Source: a virus. Taken from it: 64,000 bases of DNA. The DNA lies in the IMG/VR virus record IMGVR_UViG_3300030419_007306, positions 1-64,000 of that record, one strand, 5' to 3'. The translations under genes were made by a program, and so were the position numbers. Every line of letters begins with the position of its first letter. Within the stretch, counting starts at the first letter, position 1. Shown piece by piece: positions 27,490 to 36,434 of this stretch. The notes beneath the pieces are model-generated. The model was not told the DNA's origin and searched no databases. It saw only the letters and a program-made list of their open reading frames with translations.

Positions 27490-30400
27490 ATGATATTCGG
27501 ACATTCACCATCGGCAAAACCAATATCGGTTCCCCACTCTTTTGCTTCAAATGGCAAACCGATAAGCGCTACTACTGTTCCAGCAGGACAGAGGGAGCTG
27601 CCAGGCAATAACGGAGCAGGAGACGGAGGGGTCGCCTCTGCCGTAGAACTAAACTATGGTTCTAACAATACTGGCCGAGGAAGATATTTTGGAACCTTAA
27701 ACCCTAACGTAGCTACAACCAGCGCTGTTTTATGCGACGGAGACGATACGTTTACTCAGACGGCGTTTCTAGGGGCTAGCATTATGGATTTTTCCGTAAC
27801 GTTGGGATACGGAGAACAAAGTAGTTCCTTAACGGTTAAGCTGGTAGAAGATTTATGCGAAGGTCATTCTAGAATATATTATCATGGTCATGCAGATTTA
27901 AAGGTCGGTAATTTCTCTACTCTACGAGCAGCTACCCGAACAACTGCCGATTACTTTTTACCCCCAGCTCCCGGCTCTCCTGTTTATTTTAGAATGGGAA
28001 GATTTGAATTTTCGGGCTTACTTCAAAGCTGGACTAAGACAAATTCAACAGGTGGCTATCCAACCTATACGGTAAATATTCAAGACCCCAGAGAACTTTT
28101 GGCTGGGGTTAGTCTTATTATTGGAGAAGAAACTACAATTCCTTCTATCTCAAATATATATAATGTTTTTGGTACGATGGAACAGTACGGAAATGCTTGC
28201 GCTGTTTCTCCCGTAGGAGGCTTTGGTGGGGCAAACGTAAATGGCGAAGGAATGCCTTGGAACAAAATTTTAACTGGACTTCATCTTCTTCAGGCTCAGG
28301 GTAAATATATTAGTTTCGCTGGGGCCACCTACGTTTTAGATTTGACTGATTTGCCTGCGGTTCCCGACGATTTTAGAATTGGCGGGGCTACTGTTACATT
28401 ATCAGATGCGATAAGCAAGGTGTGTGAAGATTCTGGGCGAGATTATTTTGTTGACTTAATTCCAACACCATTATCTCAAGGCGGGTTTACGCCTCTGTTT
28501 TATAGTAATGTTTTAAATATATTAAAAATTAGAACTATTGATAGAACAGCAGTTCCGAGTCTTAATACAATAGCAGCATTTGTTGAAACAACAGACAACT
28601 TGGTAATGGAAAGTTCTCGTGGCCGTGAGCTTAGGAACGAAATTACCAATGCTATGATTATTGGCGCAAGCAAACAAGATATCTATGAGTGTGAGTGTGC
28701 AACCAGTATTTCAGAAGACCGAGACGGAGGAAGAGCTAGCGAATGGCTTGACGGCATTATTCCCTTCTGGGGCGCGAAAAGACCAGATAGTCATGAGATA
28801 ATTCTAACCCGCAAAAAGAAACCTGTGCATGGCGCAGCGGGAGACCCTAAAATTCTGGGCATATGGGCTCCATTTGAAGACGTTCAATTCCAATTAGAAA
28901 AGAAGCTGTTAGAAGATGGAAGCCGATTGAGAAGAGACCCTGTAGATGGAGAAACTCTTGTTTATGATTTAGATGAAGATGAACTGAGGGCAGCTCTTTC
29001 ATCGCAGCAGGACTGGCAGTTCTGGATAACGTCTCAAAAAGACCATCCTGTCAACAGAACATACTTTCCCAAGAGAGATAAAGCTGGAAATATCATTGTC
29101 CCCAGACGCGGTAACGTTGGAGGCATGTCCAACGGTGTTTTTAATGGTTTTTGGGATTTATTTGAAGCCATATTAGGAGGAACCGGAACTCCCAACCCAG
29201 CTGATTTGATGGAATTTAATTCAAATGTCTCTAAACTAGCTTCTGAGAAAATTTCGACAGGCCAAGAGCAAAGAGACCTAGATAAGATTTTTAGATGGGT
29301 CCAAACATATGCCAATAGATATGGAAGAGAATGGCTTGTTCCTTTATATGGAAATTTATGTTGGCAATTGGATACAGACGACCCATATAAAAAGAAGTAC
29401 TCTGTTGAGCCAATTGATTCAGGATGGCCAGAATCATCGGGCAGTGAGGTTATTGGCTTAAGCTTGCCTATAGCTCGAATAATATCTGGAGACGAGACTG
29501 GAAAAGTAGCACCTTTTTTGAGATTTCTTATAAAATCCAAGGATAGTGATTTTGAGCCTTCAATGGCAGGGGCTGGGTTGGCCGGAGGAACTAAGACAGA
29601 TTTTACAGAGTTGTCTCCTGAAGAATATTATATTTCAGAGAGCGCTCTTTCAGGATGGGTAAAAGCCTCTGTAGATAAAAATATTTATTTTTTAAAGGAA
29701 GCTTGGGGCACCGAAGACTACGGTCCCCATGCTCTATTGCAAATGAGCGCCTCTATTAAGGAGCTGCAAGATACGGCGGCAGGAGGTACATATAATTCGG
29801 CTCTTGCGGGTTTTAAGAAAATATTTGAAGAATTGGTTAACGACCCCGTGGGGCCTGGTGGGAATAGTTTGAGAGCCATGTTTCCGGGACGGGTTGATGA
29901 TTTATTTAAAGCCATAATGAATGAGCCAAATTCAAGAATGCTTAATTTTGGAATGGAACATTCAACTCTGTCTCCTGCTGCTGGTGCGGTGCCACTACTA
30001 AATAATATCTTAAACTATGGTCCGTGGCAATCAAGTCCACCTGGCGCTGATGGTAAAACGGCAACAGAAGTAATAGATGGACTTGCTCCATGGGAATACG
30101 GTGGCTTTGATTTAATGAATACAGCTGGTCAAAACTTGGCCAATCAAAGAGTTACCCATATGCAACAAGGAGAGATGGGAAGTATAAAAGTTCCTGGCTT
30201 ACCTAATAATGTAAGAGTTGGTTTTGAGTTAAATGATATAGGAGGAAGCAAGGCTTTAATTGCTACTGACAGAAGTATGAGCAGCGCTGTTCTGATTGGA
30301 GAAGGAACGCTAGAAGATACCAACCAAAGTTATTACTATGTTGCCGCCGGAGGTTTGGATGGCGCCGGAGGTCCAAATATTACTGCCATTAATGTATCAG

Positions 30401-32811
30401 TAGGAGCTGGCGGTGTTACAACCCAATATGATTTTAAAACCTATACTCCTGAGTATGGTAAGTTTAGTAAATTTAATGCTGAACGACTAAAGAGAATGGG
30501 TAAGGCAAGAATAAATGCTGAAAGAGAACGAATAAAAAGAAGCGACCATGTATTATCAGCGTTTGGCTCTAAAAGAGCGGCGACTCTTATTAGGGGCGTA
30601 GGCAGGCGGGCTCGTGGAGTACCACAACCAAGACGAGCGGCAGCGTCTCCTCATCCGTTCTTTATAGGAACTGTAAGTGACTGGTCAGCGCCTAATCTTA
30701 AGAATATAAAATATGCAAGGGTAATTACCGAAAGTTTTCACGAGGGAACCACTGAATTAGATGAGAACTATGGACAAAAAGCTATCATGGACCTCGCCGG
30801 TCTTATAAGACCAGTTTCTATGGCTGGAGATGGGAATCTTCCTCAATACTATAGTAGTCAGAATTTAGTTGACGACCCGCCGTGTACTAATAGTCAACAC
30901 ATTACCTCTAGACCAACTCCTCCTATTAATGGATATAATGCTCCAGAAGGCCTAGCTCAGGGTGATTTTGATATTAATATAAATTATCTTAATCCTTTTA
31001 CTAACCCTAGCAACAAACAAAAGAGTGCCAAGCACATTAGCGATGAGGACGAGAGTACTGCTAAGGAACACGGCCATGATATTGCTATGATAGCAAGGGG
31101 CGAAACTCCTACTGATGGACATTTCAGTATTAGTATGCAAGAATGGAATGAAGGAGAAGATAAAGATGAGGTTGCATACGCAGATGATTATCGTATGTTT
31201 GCATTGAGAGGCCCGCTTCTTATTCATGGCTGGGGATATGATTTACAAGGTAAGCCGATTCCTAATGAAGCTGACCCGGAAGCGGATGCAGCGGTAGGAA
31301 AATTTAAAGAGACTGACCTGAAAGATTATTTCTTGCCCAACTTCTTAAGAAAATCTCATACATGGCCGGTGGCTCCTGTTGATTTGAGATTTGATAGGAA
31401 TAGAGGAGTTTGGACAGTTCCTCCTCCTCCTGCATTTGTTTTGCTTGAATTTACTGAAGCTGTTAGCCCCAATAGCACAAACGAAAAAGCTAAAATAATT
31501 GATGCTGCCGACTCGTCTTCTTCTCCGGGGTTTCCTGCTATTTATGGTAAAGATGGTTCTGTAATAAGTAGCGATAAGTTTGTTAAGTTTGAAGAGGACG
31601 CAGGAGTAAGGTTTGAAGAGGGAATGAAAACTAGAGCTTATTACGATGAAAACGCATGTGTATATAAATCCTTTGGTAGCCCAGACGACTATGTACCTGC
31701 CGCCAGCGAAGCGGATTGCAATGGTTTGGTTATTGGAACAATATATGGCAAGATGATGAAGGCCGATGAGCATGGAGAGGCAACATTAGATGAAGCCTTT
31801 GGCGGCGAAGTAGTTACTGTTATAAATATTTTAAACCAACCAATACTTGAAGGTTCCAAGGTAATTTTATGGAAGAGGTGTGAGAGTCCAGAAACAGAGG
31901 AGGGCGAGTGCTCCGAAGGTACGGAAACATGTGGGGGAGACCCGGATGGCGAACCCTGTGAGGAAGACGCGGATTGTAGTACTACTACACAATCAATACA
32001 ATATCATGTGGTACAGGCTCAGTTTAGACCTATGTGCGTTGTAACTTCAATTGGAATTGATGAAAATTATCCGTATACTCCTCCAGCTAATGTAGCGAGT
32101 GTAGAAATAACTAACAAAAAAATAATAACATCTGTTTATGTAGATGACTTTTCGGAGGGCATGCATTGTTGGGGTCCAAGCGGCCCTCCATTCGAAGCCC
32201 CGTGCGGTCATGGAATTAATGATGCCACCAAAGGCAACTGTGAGTGTAAGGTTACAGTAGACGATTTAACAGATTGTAGTGACCATAGTTATTATTCAAA
32301 CGTGATTCCTCCAGGCGCAATACAAACATGTTTTACTGACTTAGAGAACGAGGGAGAATTTAATCATCGCCACCAACTAGGAAGTTTTGCCCTAGTAGCA
32401 CAAAGCGATTTTGACTTTGACGCATATGTAGCGGTAGACCATCCTTCATATCCTGTTTTACACATTGATATCTGTGAAAGAACAATTTATCTGGAGAGTG
32501 CTTGGAGTAATGCATATTGTAGCGACGAGAGAAGTGAGTCGGCAGGACTGAGTGTCTATGCTGGAGATAATCAGTGGGGCAAGGGAGTTCCTGTGTACGG
32601 AGAAGCCTTGGATGTTGCTATTGATGATTCATTTGATGAAACAACATGTCACGAAGGAGACTCTAATGATAGCACAGGTCTTGCAGAGGGAGGGCTAATT
32701 GATATAGTAGGATTTCATGAAGATGTCAACGTACCCGCTGAAATAGCTGTTGACGATTGCGGCGGTTGTACTGGCGACCAGACCTGTATTGATGGTGAAT
32801 GTGTGGATTAA
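27490..32811 (+). CDS. Tail-tip/baseplate hub-like protein with cysteine-rich C-terminus
   Basis: 1773 residues. The first 400 residues contain hub-like features (MDFSVTLGYGEQSSSLTVKL, VYFRMGRFEFSGLLQSWTK, YTVNIQDPRELLAGVSLIIG), as in tail-associated hub proteins that cap the tube. The middle (500-1150) is helical and Gly-rich. The C-terminal third carries Cys clusters: CSEGTETCGGDPDGEPCEED near residues 1473-1495, several paired cysteines near 1555-1600, and the terminal CGGCTGDQTCIDGECVD, an EGF- or knottin-like string. These could be disulphide-bonded surface modules outside the cell. No peptidase or lysozyme motif was recognised. It is the last large virion gene before the glycosyltransferase-like gene. 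Confidence 0.6.
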   Translation: MIFGHSPSAKPISVPHSFASNGKPISATTVPAGQRELPGNNGAGDGGVASAVELNYGSNNTGRGRYFGTLNPNVATTSAVLCDGDDTFTQTAFLGASIMDFSVTLGYGEQSSSLTVKLVEDLCEGHSRIYYHGHADLKVGNFSTLRAATRTTADYFLPPAPGSPVYFRMGRFEFSGLLQSWTKTNSTGGYPTYTVNIQDPRELLAGVSLIIGEETTIPSISNIYNVFGTMEQYGNACAVSPVGGFGGANVNGEGMPWNKILTGLHLLQAQGKYISFAGATYVLDLTDLPAVPDDFRIGGATVTLSDAISKVCEDSGRDYFVDLIPTPLSQGGFTPLFYSNVLNILKIRTIDRTAVPSLNTIAAFVETTDNLVMESSRGRELRNEITNAMIIGASKQDIYECECATSISEDRDGGRASEWLDGIIPFWGAKRPDSHEIILTRKKKPVHGAAGDPKILGIWAPFEDVQFQLEKKLLEDGSRLRRDPVDGETLVYDLDEDELRAALSSQQDWQFWITSQKDHPVNRTYFPKRDKAGNIIVPRRGNVGGMSNGVFNGFWDLFEAILGGTGTPNPADLMEFNSNVSKLASEKISTGQEQRDLDKIFRWVQTYANRYGREWLVPLYGNLCWQLDTDDPYKKKYSVEPIDSGWPESSGSEVIGLSLPIARIISGDETGKVAPFLRFLIKSKDSDFEPSMAGAGLAGGTKTDFTELSPEEYYISESALSGWVKASVDKNIYFLKEAWGTEDYGPHALLQMSASIKELQDTAAGGTYNSALAGFKKIFEELVNDPVGPGGNSLRAMFPGRVDDLFKAIMNEPNSRMLNFGMEHSTLSPAAGAVPLLNNILNYGPWQSSPPGADGKTATEVIDGLAPWEYGGFDLMNTAGQNLANQRVTHMQQGEMGSIKVPGLPNNVRVGFELNDIGGSKALIATDRSMSSAVLIGEGTLEDTNQSYYYVAAGGLDGAGGPNITAINVSVGAGGVTTQYDFKTYTPEYGKFSKFNAERLKRMGKARINAERERIKRSDHVLSAFGSKRAATLIRGVGRRARGVPQPRRAAASPHPFFIGTVSDWSAPNLKNIKYARVITESFHEGTTELDENYGQKAIMDLAGLIRPVSMAGDGNLPQYYSSQNLVDDPPCTNSQHITSRPTPPINGYNAPEGLAQGDFDININYLNPFTNPSNKQKSAKHISDEDESTAKEHGHDIAMIARGETPTDGHFSISMQEWNEGEDKDEVAYADDYRMFALRGPLLIHGWGYDLQGKPIPNEADPEADAAVGKFKETDLKDYFLPNFLRKSHTWPVAPVDLRFDRNRGVWTVPPPPAFVLLEFTEAVSPNSTNEKAKIIDAADSSSSPGFPAIYGKDGSVISSDKFVKFEEDAGVRFEEGMKTRAYYDENACVYKSFGSPDDYVPAASEADCNGLVIGTIYGKMMKADEHGEATLDEAFGGEVVTVINILNQPILEGSKVILWKRCESPETEEGECSEGTETCGGDPDGEPCEEDADCSTTTQSIQYHVVQAQFRPMCVVTSIGIDENYPYTPPANVASVEITNKKIITSVYVDDFSEGMHCWGPSGPPFEAPCGHGINDATKGNCECKVTVDDLTDCSDHSYYSNVIPPGAIQTCFTDLENEGEFNHRHQLGSFALVAQSDFDFDAYVAVDHPSYPVLHIDICERTIYLESAWSNAYCSDERSESAGLSVYAGDNQWGKGVPVYGEALDVAIDDSFDETTCHEGDSNDSTGLAEGGLIDIVGFHEDVNVPAEIAVDDCGGCTGDQTCIDGECVD

Positions 32812-32815
32812 AAAA

Positions 32816-33598
32816 ATGCCTAAAATTATATTAACAAGGCACCCCAAAACAAAGCAACTGATGTCTCCAAGATTTCCATTGCCTTTGACGGTGAAAAAGT
32901 GGGCAGTTGGTGTTACCGTGGCTCCTAGGAAAAACCCCACTTTTGAGCGGTGCTATGAGAGTTTTTTGAGAGCTGGATTTACCCCTCATATCTTTAAAGA
33001 ACCAGGCGTGTCTATAGACCCTAGATTTTTTAAATACGGCGTCACAGAGCGCGCACAGAGGCTAGGAGCGTGGAAAAATTGGCTGACCAGTCTTTTTGAG
33101 CTTCGTCGTAAAAACCCAAATGCCGACGCCTACGCGATATTCCAAGATGATGTTGTTTTGTGCCGAAATATAAAGACGTACTTAGAACAGGAATTGTGGC
33201 CTTCTCCTTTTACTGGCCTTGTCTCTGTGTTTACGCCAAATCATTACAGGGGAAATTATAATTGGAATGTTGTTGACGAGGGGGCGAATTTGTGGATGGC
33301 TCAGACTTTTATTTTTTCGCCGCTGGCCGTTGATTCAATTTTAAGTCATCCGATAATCAGAAATTGGAAGGGAGATAAAAATATTGATAGTAAGATAGGA
33401 GAATGGGCTCGGGCTATTGGAATGCTCGCATATTATCACTCACCTTCCTTGGGGCAACACGTAGGGCATTCATCTACTCTTTGGGCAAACAAAAACAATC
33501 CTCTCGGATTAGATGAGCTGCCTGCTCTTGGAGATAGGTCAGCAAGCGATTTTGTTGGAGAATCTTTTGACGCAATGCAACTTTTACATGGTGTATAA
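32816..33598 (+). CDS. Glycosyltransferase-like protein with QDDV motif
   Basis: 260 residues from the ATG at 32816, five bases after the preceding stop; upstream in-frame ATGs lie inside the hub gene. The sequence VGVTVAPRKNPTFERCYESF is a GT-A-like first strand and helix. DAYAIFQDDVVLC gives a DxD-like metal site, and MAQTFIFSPLAVDSIL resembles the acceptor side of family-25 or GT2-like enzymes. Such enzymes transfer sugars from nucleotide donors. It lies after the tail-tip gene and could glycosylate virion or host surface components. The donor and acceptor are unknown. Confidence 0.6.
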   Translation: MPKIILTRHPKTKQLMSPRFPLPLTVKKWAVGVTVAPRKNPTFERCYESFLRAGFTPHIFKEPGVSIDPRFFKYGVTERAQRLGAWKNWLTSLFELRRKNPNADAYAIFQDDVVLCRNIKTYLEQELWPSPFTGLVSVFTPNHYRGNYNWNVVDEGANLWMAQTFIFSPLAVDSILSHPIIRNWKGDKNIDSKIGEWARAIGMLAYYHSPSLGQHVGHSSTLWANKNNPLGLDELPALGDRSASDFVGESFDAMQLLHGV

Positions 33599-33641
33599 TT
33601 TTAGTGTGTAGCTTTATTTTATAACCTCATGGAGCATTGTA

Positions 33642-33923
33642 ATGAGAGATATATGGAAAACCTTAGCAATTAGTGCTACCAGCTGTGTTGTTTTAATGGT
33701 TTCTTTTTGGTTGATTGAGATGAAAGATTATGTTACGAGAGACCAGGCCTCTCAAATGATTCAAACACAATCCCCTTATCTTGTAGATAAGCAAGTTGTT
33801 TTAAAAAGCTTAAATGATATGAATGAAGTGCTGAGGAAAAATACTGAGGTAATTTCCGAATTAAATTTAGAAATAGCTAGACTAAGGACGGAGTTAGATA
33901 GGATTGCACATGAAGGTTCCTAA
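33642..33923 (+). CDS. Small membrane-anchored coiled-coil protein
   Basis: 93 residues. One N-terminal membrane segment (LAISATSCVVLMVSFWLI, residues 7-24) is followed by a helical, coiled-coil-prone tail (LNDMNEVLRKNTEVISELNL and onward). This N-anchor plus periplasmic coiled-coil design is typical of inner-membrane spanins and of some holin-associated proteins, so a lysis role is possible. No endolysin or partner spanin is seen nearby, so this stays tentative. It overlaps the next gene by 14 bases. Confidence 0.45.
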   Translation: MRDIWKTLAISATSCVVLMVSFWLIEMKDYVTRDQASQMIQTQSPYLVDKQVVLKSLNDMNEVLRKNTEVISELNLEIARLRTELDRIAHEGS

Positions 33924-34236
33924 AAAGTATAAACAAAAACTCAAACAAAAGAAAAAAAATAAAGAGAAGATTAAATCTCCATCTCTTTCTAAAAGACTTA
34001 AAAATTTTACCGTAAGTGCTATAAAGCATGTGGCCAAAGGAATGCCCACCTGCACCCAAGAAGAGGTTGATGAACGATTAGAAATATGTAAAGGGTGCAA
34101 ATGGTTTAATGGAGAAAGTTGTCGAAAATGTGGTTGTGCGTGCAATAGCAATAAAAAGTTTTTAAACAAGCTTGCGTGGGCAGACCAAGAGTGTCCTATA
34201 GGCAAGTGGGGAAAGATAGAAAAGGAAGAGGAATGA
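33910..34236 (+). CDS. Small basic protein with cysteine (zinc or metal) cluster
   Basis: 108 residues from the ATG at 33910; an in-frame TTG at 33904 is less likely. A very Lys-rich N-terminus precedes ICKGCKWFNGESCRKCGCAC and a later ECPIGKW, giving a CxxC-CxxCxC-C arrangement. Small phage proteins with this C..C..C..CGC..CP..KW pattern are common, but their function is unknown. The stop forms an ATGA overlap with the next gene. Confidence 0.55.
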   Translation: MKVPKKYKQKLKQKKKNKEKIKSPSLSKRLKNFTVSAIKHVAKGMPTCTQEEVDERLEICKGCKWFNGESCRKCGCACNSNKKFLNKLAWADQECPIGKWGKIEKEEE

Positions 34237-34391
34237 TACTTTATATATTAGGCGGAATTTATTTACTAACCTCGCTCTTTCTTATCATTAGATGGGCGAT
34301 AAAAAGAGTTCGAAGAAATAGAATATTAAAAGAGATAGAAGAGGTTGAAAAACAAGACCCGTTTTTTGATAAGTTTTACCCACACTTTTAA
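34233..34391 (+). CDS. Tiny single-span membrane protein
   Basis: 52 residues from the ATG at 34233, which overlaps the previous stop (ATGA) and has GAAGAGG upstream. MILYILGGIYLLTSLFLIIR is a clear membrane segment, followed by a basic then acidic tail ending FFDKFYPHF. It could be holin-like, but nothing diagnostic is present. Its stop overlaps the stop of the convergent gene (34388-34391). Confidence 0.5.
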   Translation: MILYILGGIYLLTSLFLIIRWAIKRVRRNRILKEIEEVEKQDPFFDKFYPHF

Positions 34392-35203
34392 AGCAACTCA
34401 TTTTCTTTTATAAAAGAATAGAGCTTATCGGCCCATAGTTTAGACCCCAGTGGATTGGGGTGTCCATCTGTTTCGCTCAAGGTCAACATTTCTTTCTCTA
34501 CATAATCCATATGGCTTTCTCCATCGAACTGAAAGAATCTTTGCTTGTCTACCTTGTCTGCAAGCCCATCGAGTCCCTCCGTATGACCATAGGGGATGAG
34601 GGGGGGCAGCGCATTATACATACAATAGTTAATACTGTTCAATTTGAAAAAGTCCTGCAGACTTAGAACCTGTTCCAGATATTTAAGTCTACAGGTTCTG
34701 CTTATATCATAGTCAACCACCTTGAAACATTTGTGCCTTTCGCCTCCGTTCAGGAAAGCAAACCATTCCTTCTCTTTCTTTTGCTTCTCTTCACTGCTGT
34801 CCTCAGTGTTTCGCCAGGGGTAAACCCAGTTAAACGCCCCCCAGCCAACGAGAGACCCGTTGTATTTCAGGGGCCCGGACGGTCTTCCTATCGGTGATTT
34901 ATCTGGGTCGAAACCCTCTTTAGGAGAGTGGTTTAATAAACGAGCCGAGGTTTTAAGATAATCCTGCCTAACAACAGAGGACCACCCTATTAAAACAAAC
35001 GTATCTTTTATTAATTCAGGGTTATCATAAAAGAATAGCTTTGTTGTGGCAATGATTCGGTCATTACCTCGTGCTGAAGCAGCATATCCAATAGGATTAA
35101 GTTTAAGTTTTTCGGCCAAGCAGTGGCCCGCTGGTGCTCTGGCTCTATCGACATCGTATACCTCCAAGAAAGAGCATCCGTTGATGAATAGATTTTCTAA
35201 CAC
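34388..35203 (-). CDS. SGNH-hydrolase-like protein, copy 1
   Basis: 271 residues. The N-terminal LFINGCSFLEVYD is a phage form of the GDS/SGNH block I with Ser as candidate nucleophile. ARGNDRI supplies the Asn block, and DGHPNPLGSKLWADKL near the end matches the DxxH block V. It is paralogous to the upstream neighbour at 35197 and carries an extra stretch of about 45 residues around 103-150. SGNH enzymes remove acyl groups from sugars or lipids. Here it may deacylate a surface glycan or act on products of the adjacent glycan cluster; the substrate is not evident. Confidence 0.55.
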   Translation of the reverse strand: MLENLFINGCSFLEVYDVDRARAPAGHCLAEKLKLNPIGYAASARGNDRIIATTKLFFYDNPELIKDTFVLIGWSSVVRQDYLKTSARLLNHSPKEGFDPDKSPIGRPSGPLKYNGSLVGWGAFNWVYPWRNTEDSSEEKQKKEKEWFAFLNGGERHKCFKVVDYDISRTCRLKYLEQVLSLQDFFKLNSINYCMYNALPPLIPYGHTEGLDGLADKVDKQRFFQFDGESHMDYVEKEMLTLSETDGHPNPLGSKLWADKLYSFIKENELL

Positions 35204-35928
35204 AGGCTATTTGTCCTTATAAAGTCGTAAAGTTTATCCGCCCAAAGCTTGTGCCCTTTATAGTTTGGGTGTACGTCTGTCTCGCTCACGGTTAACATTT
35301 CTTTCTTTGAATCGCACACAAAACTAAGATGGCTTTCTCCATTAAACTGAAAGAATCTCTGCTTGTCTATCTTGTCTGTAAGCCTATCGAGTCCTGTGCA
35401 TGTGTTCGTATTATAGGCAGTAAGAGCATTGTACATGCAATAATTGATATCGTTTAACTTAAAAAAATCCTGCAGGGTAAGAACTTGCTCTAGGTATCTA
35501 AGCCTCATGGTTTTATTTATATCATAGTCATTCAACTTAAAACATTCGTGTTCTTCGTCTTCGTTCAAGAGAGCCAGCCATTTTTCCATTTTTACTGGGT
35601 CTGTAATTTTCCAAGTCCCCCAGTCTTGGATAGGAGACGGTCCCTTTTTGGGGGAGTGGCTTAAACAAGCTGAGGTTTTAAGATAATCCTGCCTAATAAC
35701 ACCAGACCATCCTATTAAAACAAACGTATCTTTCATCAACTCAGGATTGTCATAAAAGAATAATTTTGTTGTGGAGATGATTCGGTCATTGCCTCTTCCT
35801 GAAGCAGCGTATCCGATTGGATTTAAGCCCATGGTTTCAGCTAACTTATGACCAGCTGTTGTACTGCAGATGTCTTTGTCGTATATGTCCAAGAAAGAGC
35901 ATCCATTAATAAATAGATTTTTTACCAT
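35197..35928 (-). CDS. SGNH-hydrolase-like protein, copy 2
   Basis: 243 residues, about two-thirds identical by eye to the gene at 34388 over N- and C-terminal parts. It keeps NLFINGCSFLDIYD, SGRGNDRI and DVHPNYKGHKLWADKL, so all candidate catalytic blocks are intact, and it lacks the central insert. The tandem arrangement with a 7-base overlap indicates a local duplication. It lies downstream of the recombination-like pair at 35922-37308 on the same transcript. Confidence 0.55.
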   Translation of the reverse strand: MVKNLFINGCSFLDIYDKDICSTTAGHKLAETMGLNPIGYAASGRGNDRIISTTKLFFYDNPELMKDTFVLIGWSGVIRQDYLKTSACLSHSPKKGPSPIQDWGTWKITDPVKMEKWLALLNEDEEHECFKLNDYDINKTMRLRYLEQVLTLQDFFKLNDINYCMYNALTAYNTNTCTGLDRLTDKIDKQRFFQFNGESHLSFVCDSKKEMLTVSETDVHPNYKGHKLWADKLYDFIRTNSLC

Positions 35929-36434
35929 TGATACTTTTCTATAACAGCCCTCTCCAATAAGACCTTAAGAATTTGAGCTTCCCCAAACGAAAGCGTGTGC
36001 TTGACCTCCGTTAGCTCTCCTCCGTTTGGCTTTTTTGCAAGCCTTATATAATATCCTTTTCCCTCGGCTTTCTTAAACGAAAAGGTGGTGCTGCCGCTTT
36101 GATTCTGATGGTAGATACCGGGAAACTTTCCTCCAGTTTGCCCCGCTTCAGGCTTTTCATTATTAAGAACTGCCAGTAATTCTCCGACATCGGCCTCTCC
36201 TAGTTTTAGAGTAACCGACTTTTTGTCATCCTTCTCTCTCCACGCAAAAGCAGCCTGTCCTTTTTCATCAGTTCCTGTTTGAGGAGATGCAACCCAGAAC
36301 AGTTGAACATCACGGATTTCCGCATCACCTCTTTCGGTAATCACGGTTTTCATTTCTAGTCTGCTGGCAGCGCCAGTGTTACTTTTATTTGGCTTATATA
36401 CTCGCCACTGTGTTTGCTTACGAATCGTTGACAT
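35922..36434 (-). CDS. Putative ssDNA-binding protein (PC4/Whirly-like appearance)
   Basis: 170 residues, beta-rich and basic. Strands around residues 64-75 (KKSVTLKLGEADVGELL) and 110-150 (STTFSFKKAEGKGYYIRLAK, then a VKHTLSFGEAQILKVLLERA helix) give a strand-strand-helix arrangement that recalls PC4/Whirly-type single-stranded nucleic-acid binders. It overlaps the putative annealing protein upstream by 17 bases, which supports a DNA-handling job. No family was firmly recognised. Confidence 0.35.
   Translation of the reverse strand: MSTIRKQTQWRVYKPNKSNTGAASRLEMKTVITERGDAEIRDVQLFWVASPQTGTDEKGQAAFAWREKDDKKSVTLKLGEADVGELLAVLNNEKPEAGQTGGKFPGIYHQNQSGSTTFSFKKAEGKGYYIRLAKKPNGGELTEVKHTLSFGEAQILKVLLERAVIEKYQW

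Noticed and set aside
27402-27611. A small + strand gene overlapping the tail-hub start
   Set aside because: It lies across two well-supported genes in another frame and has no motif; it is a shadow frame.
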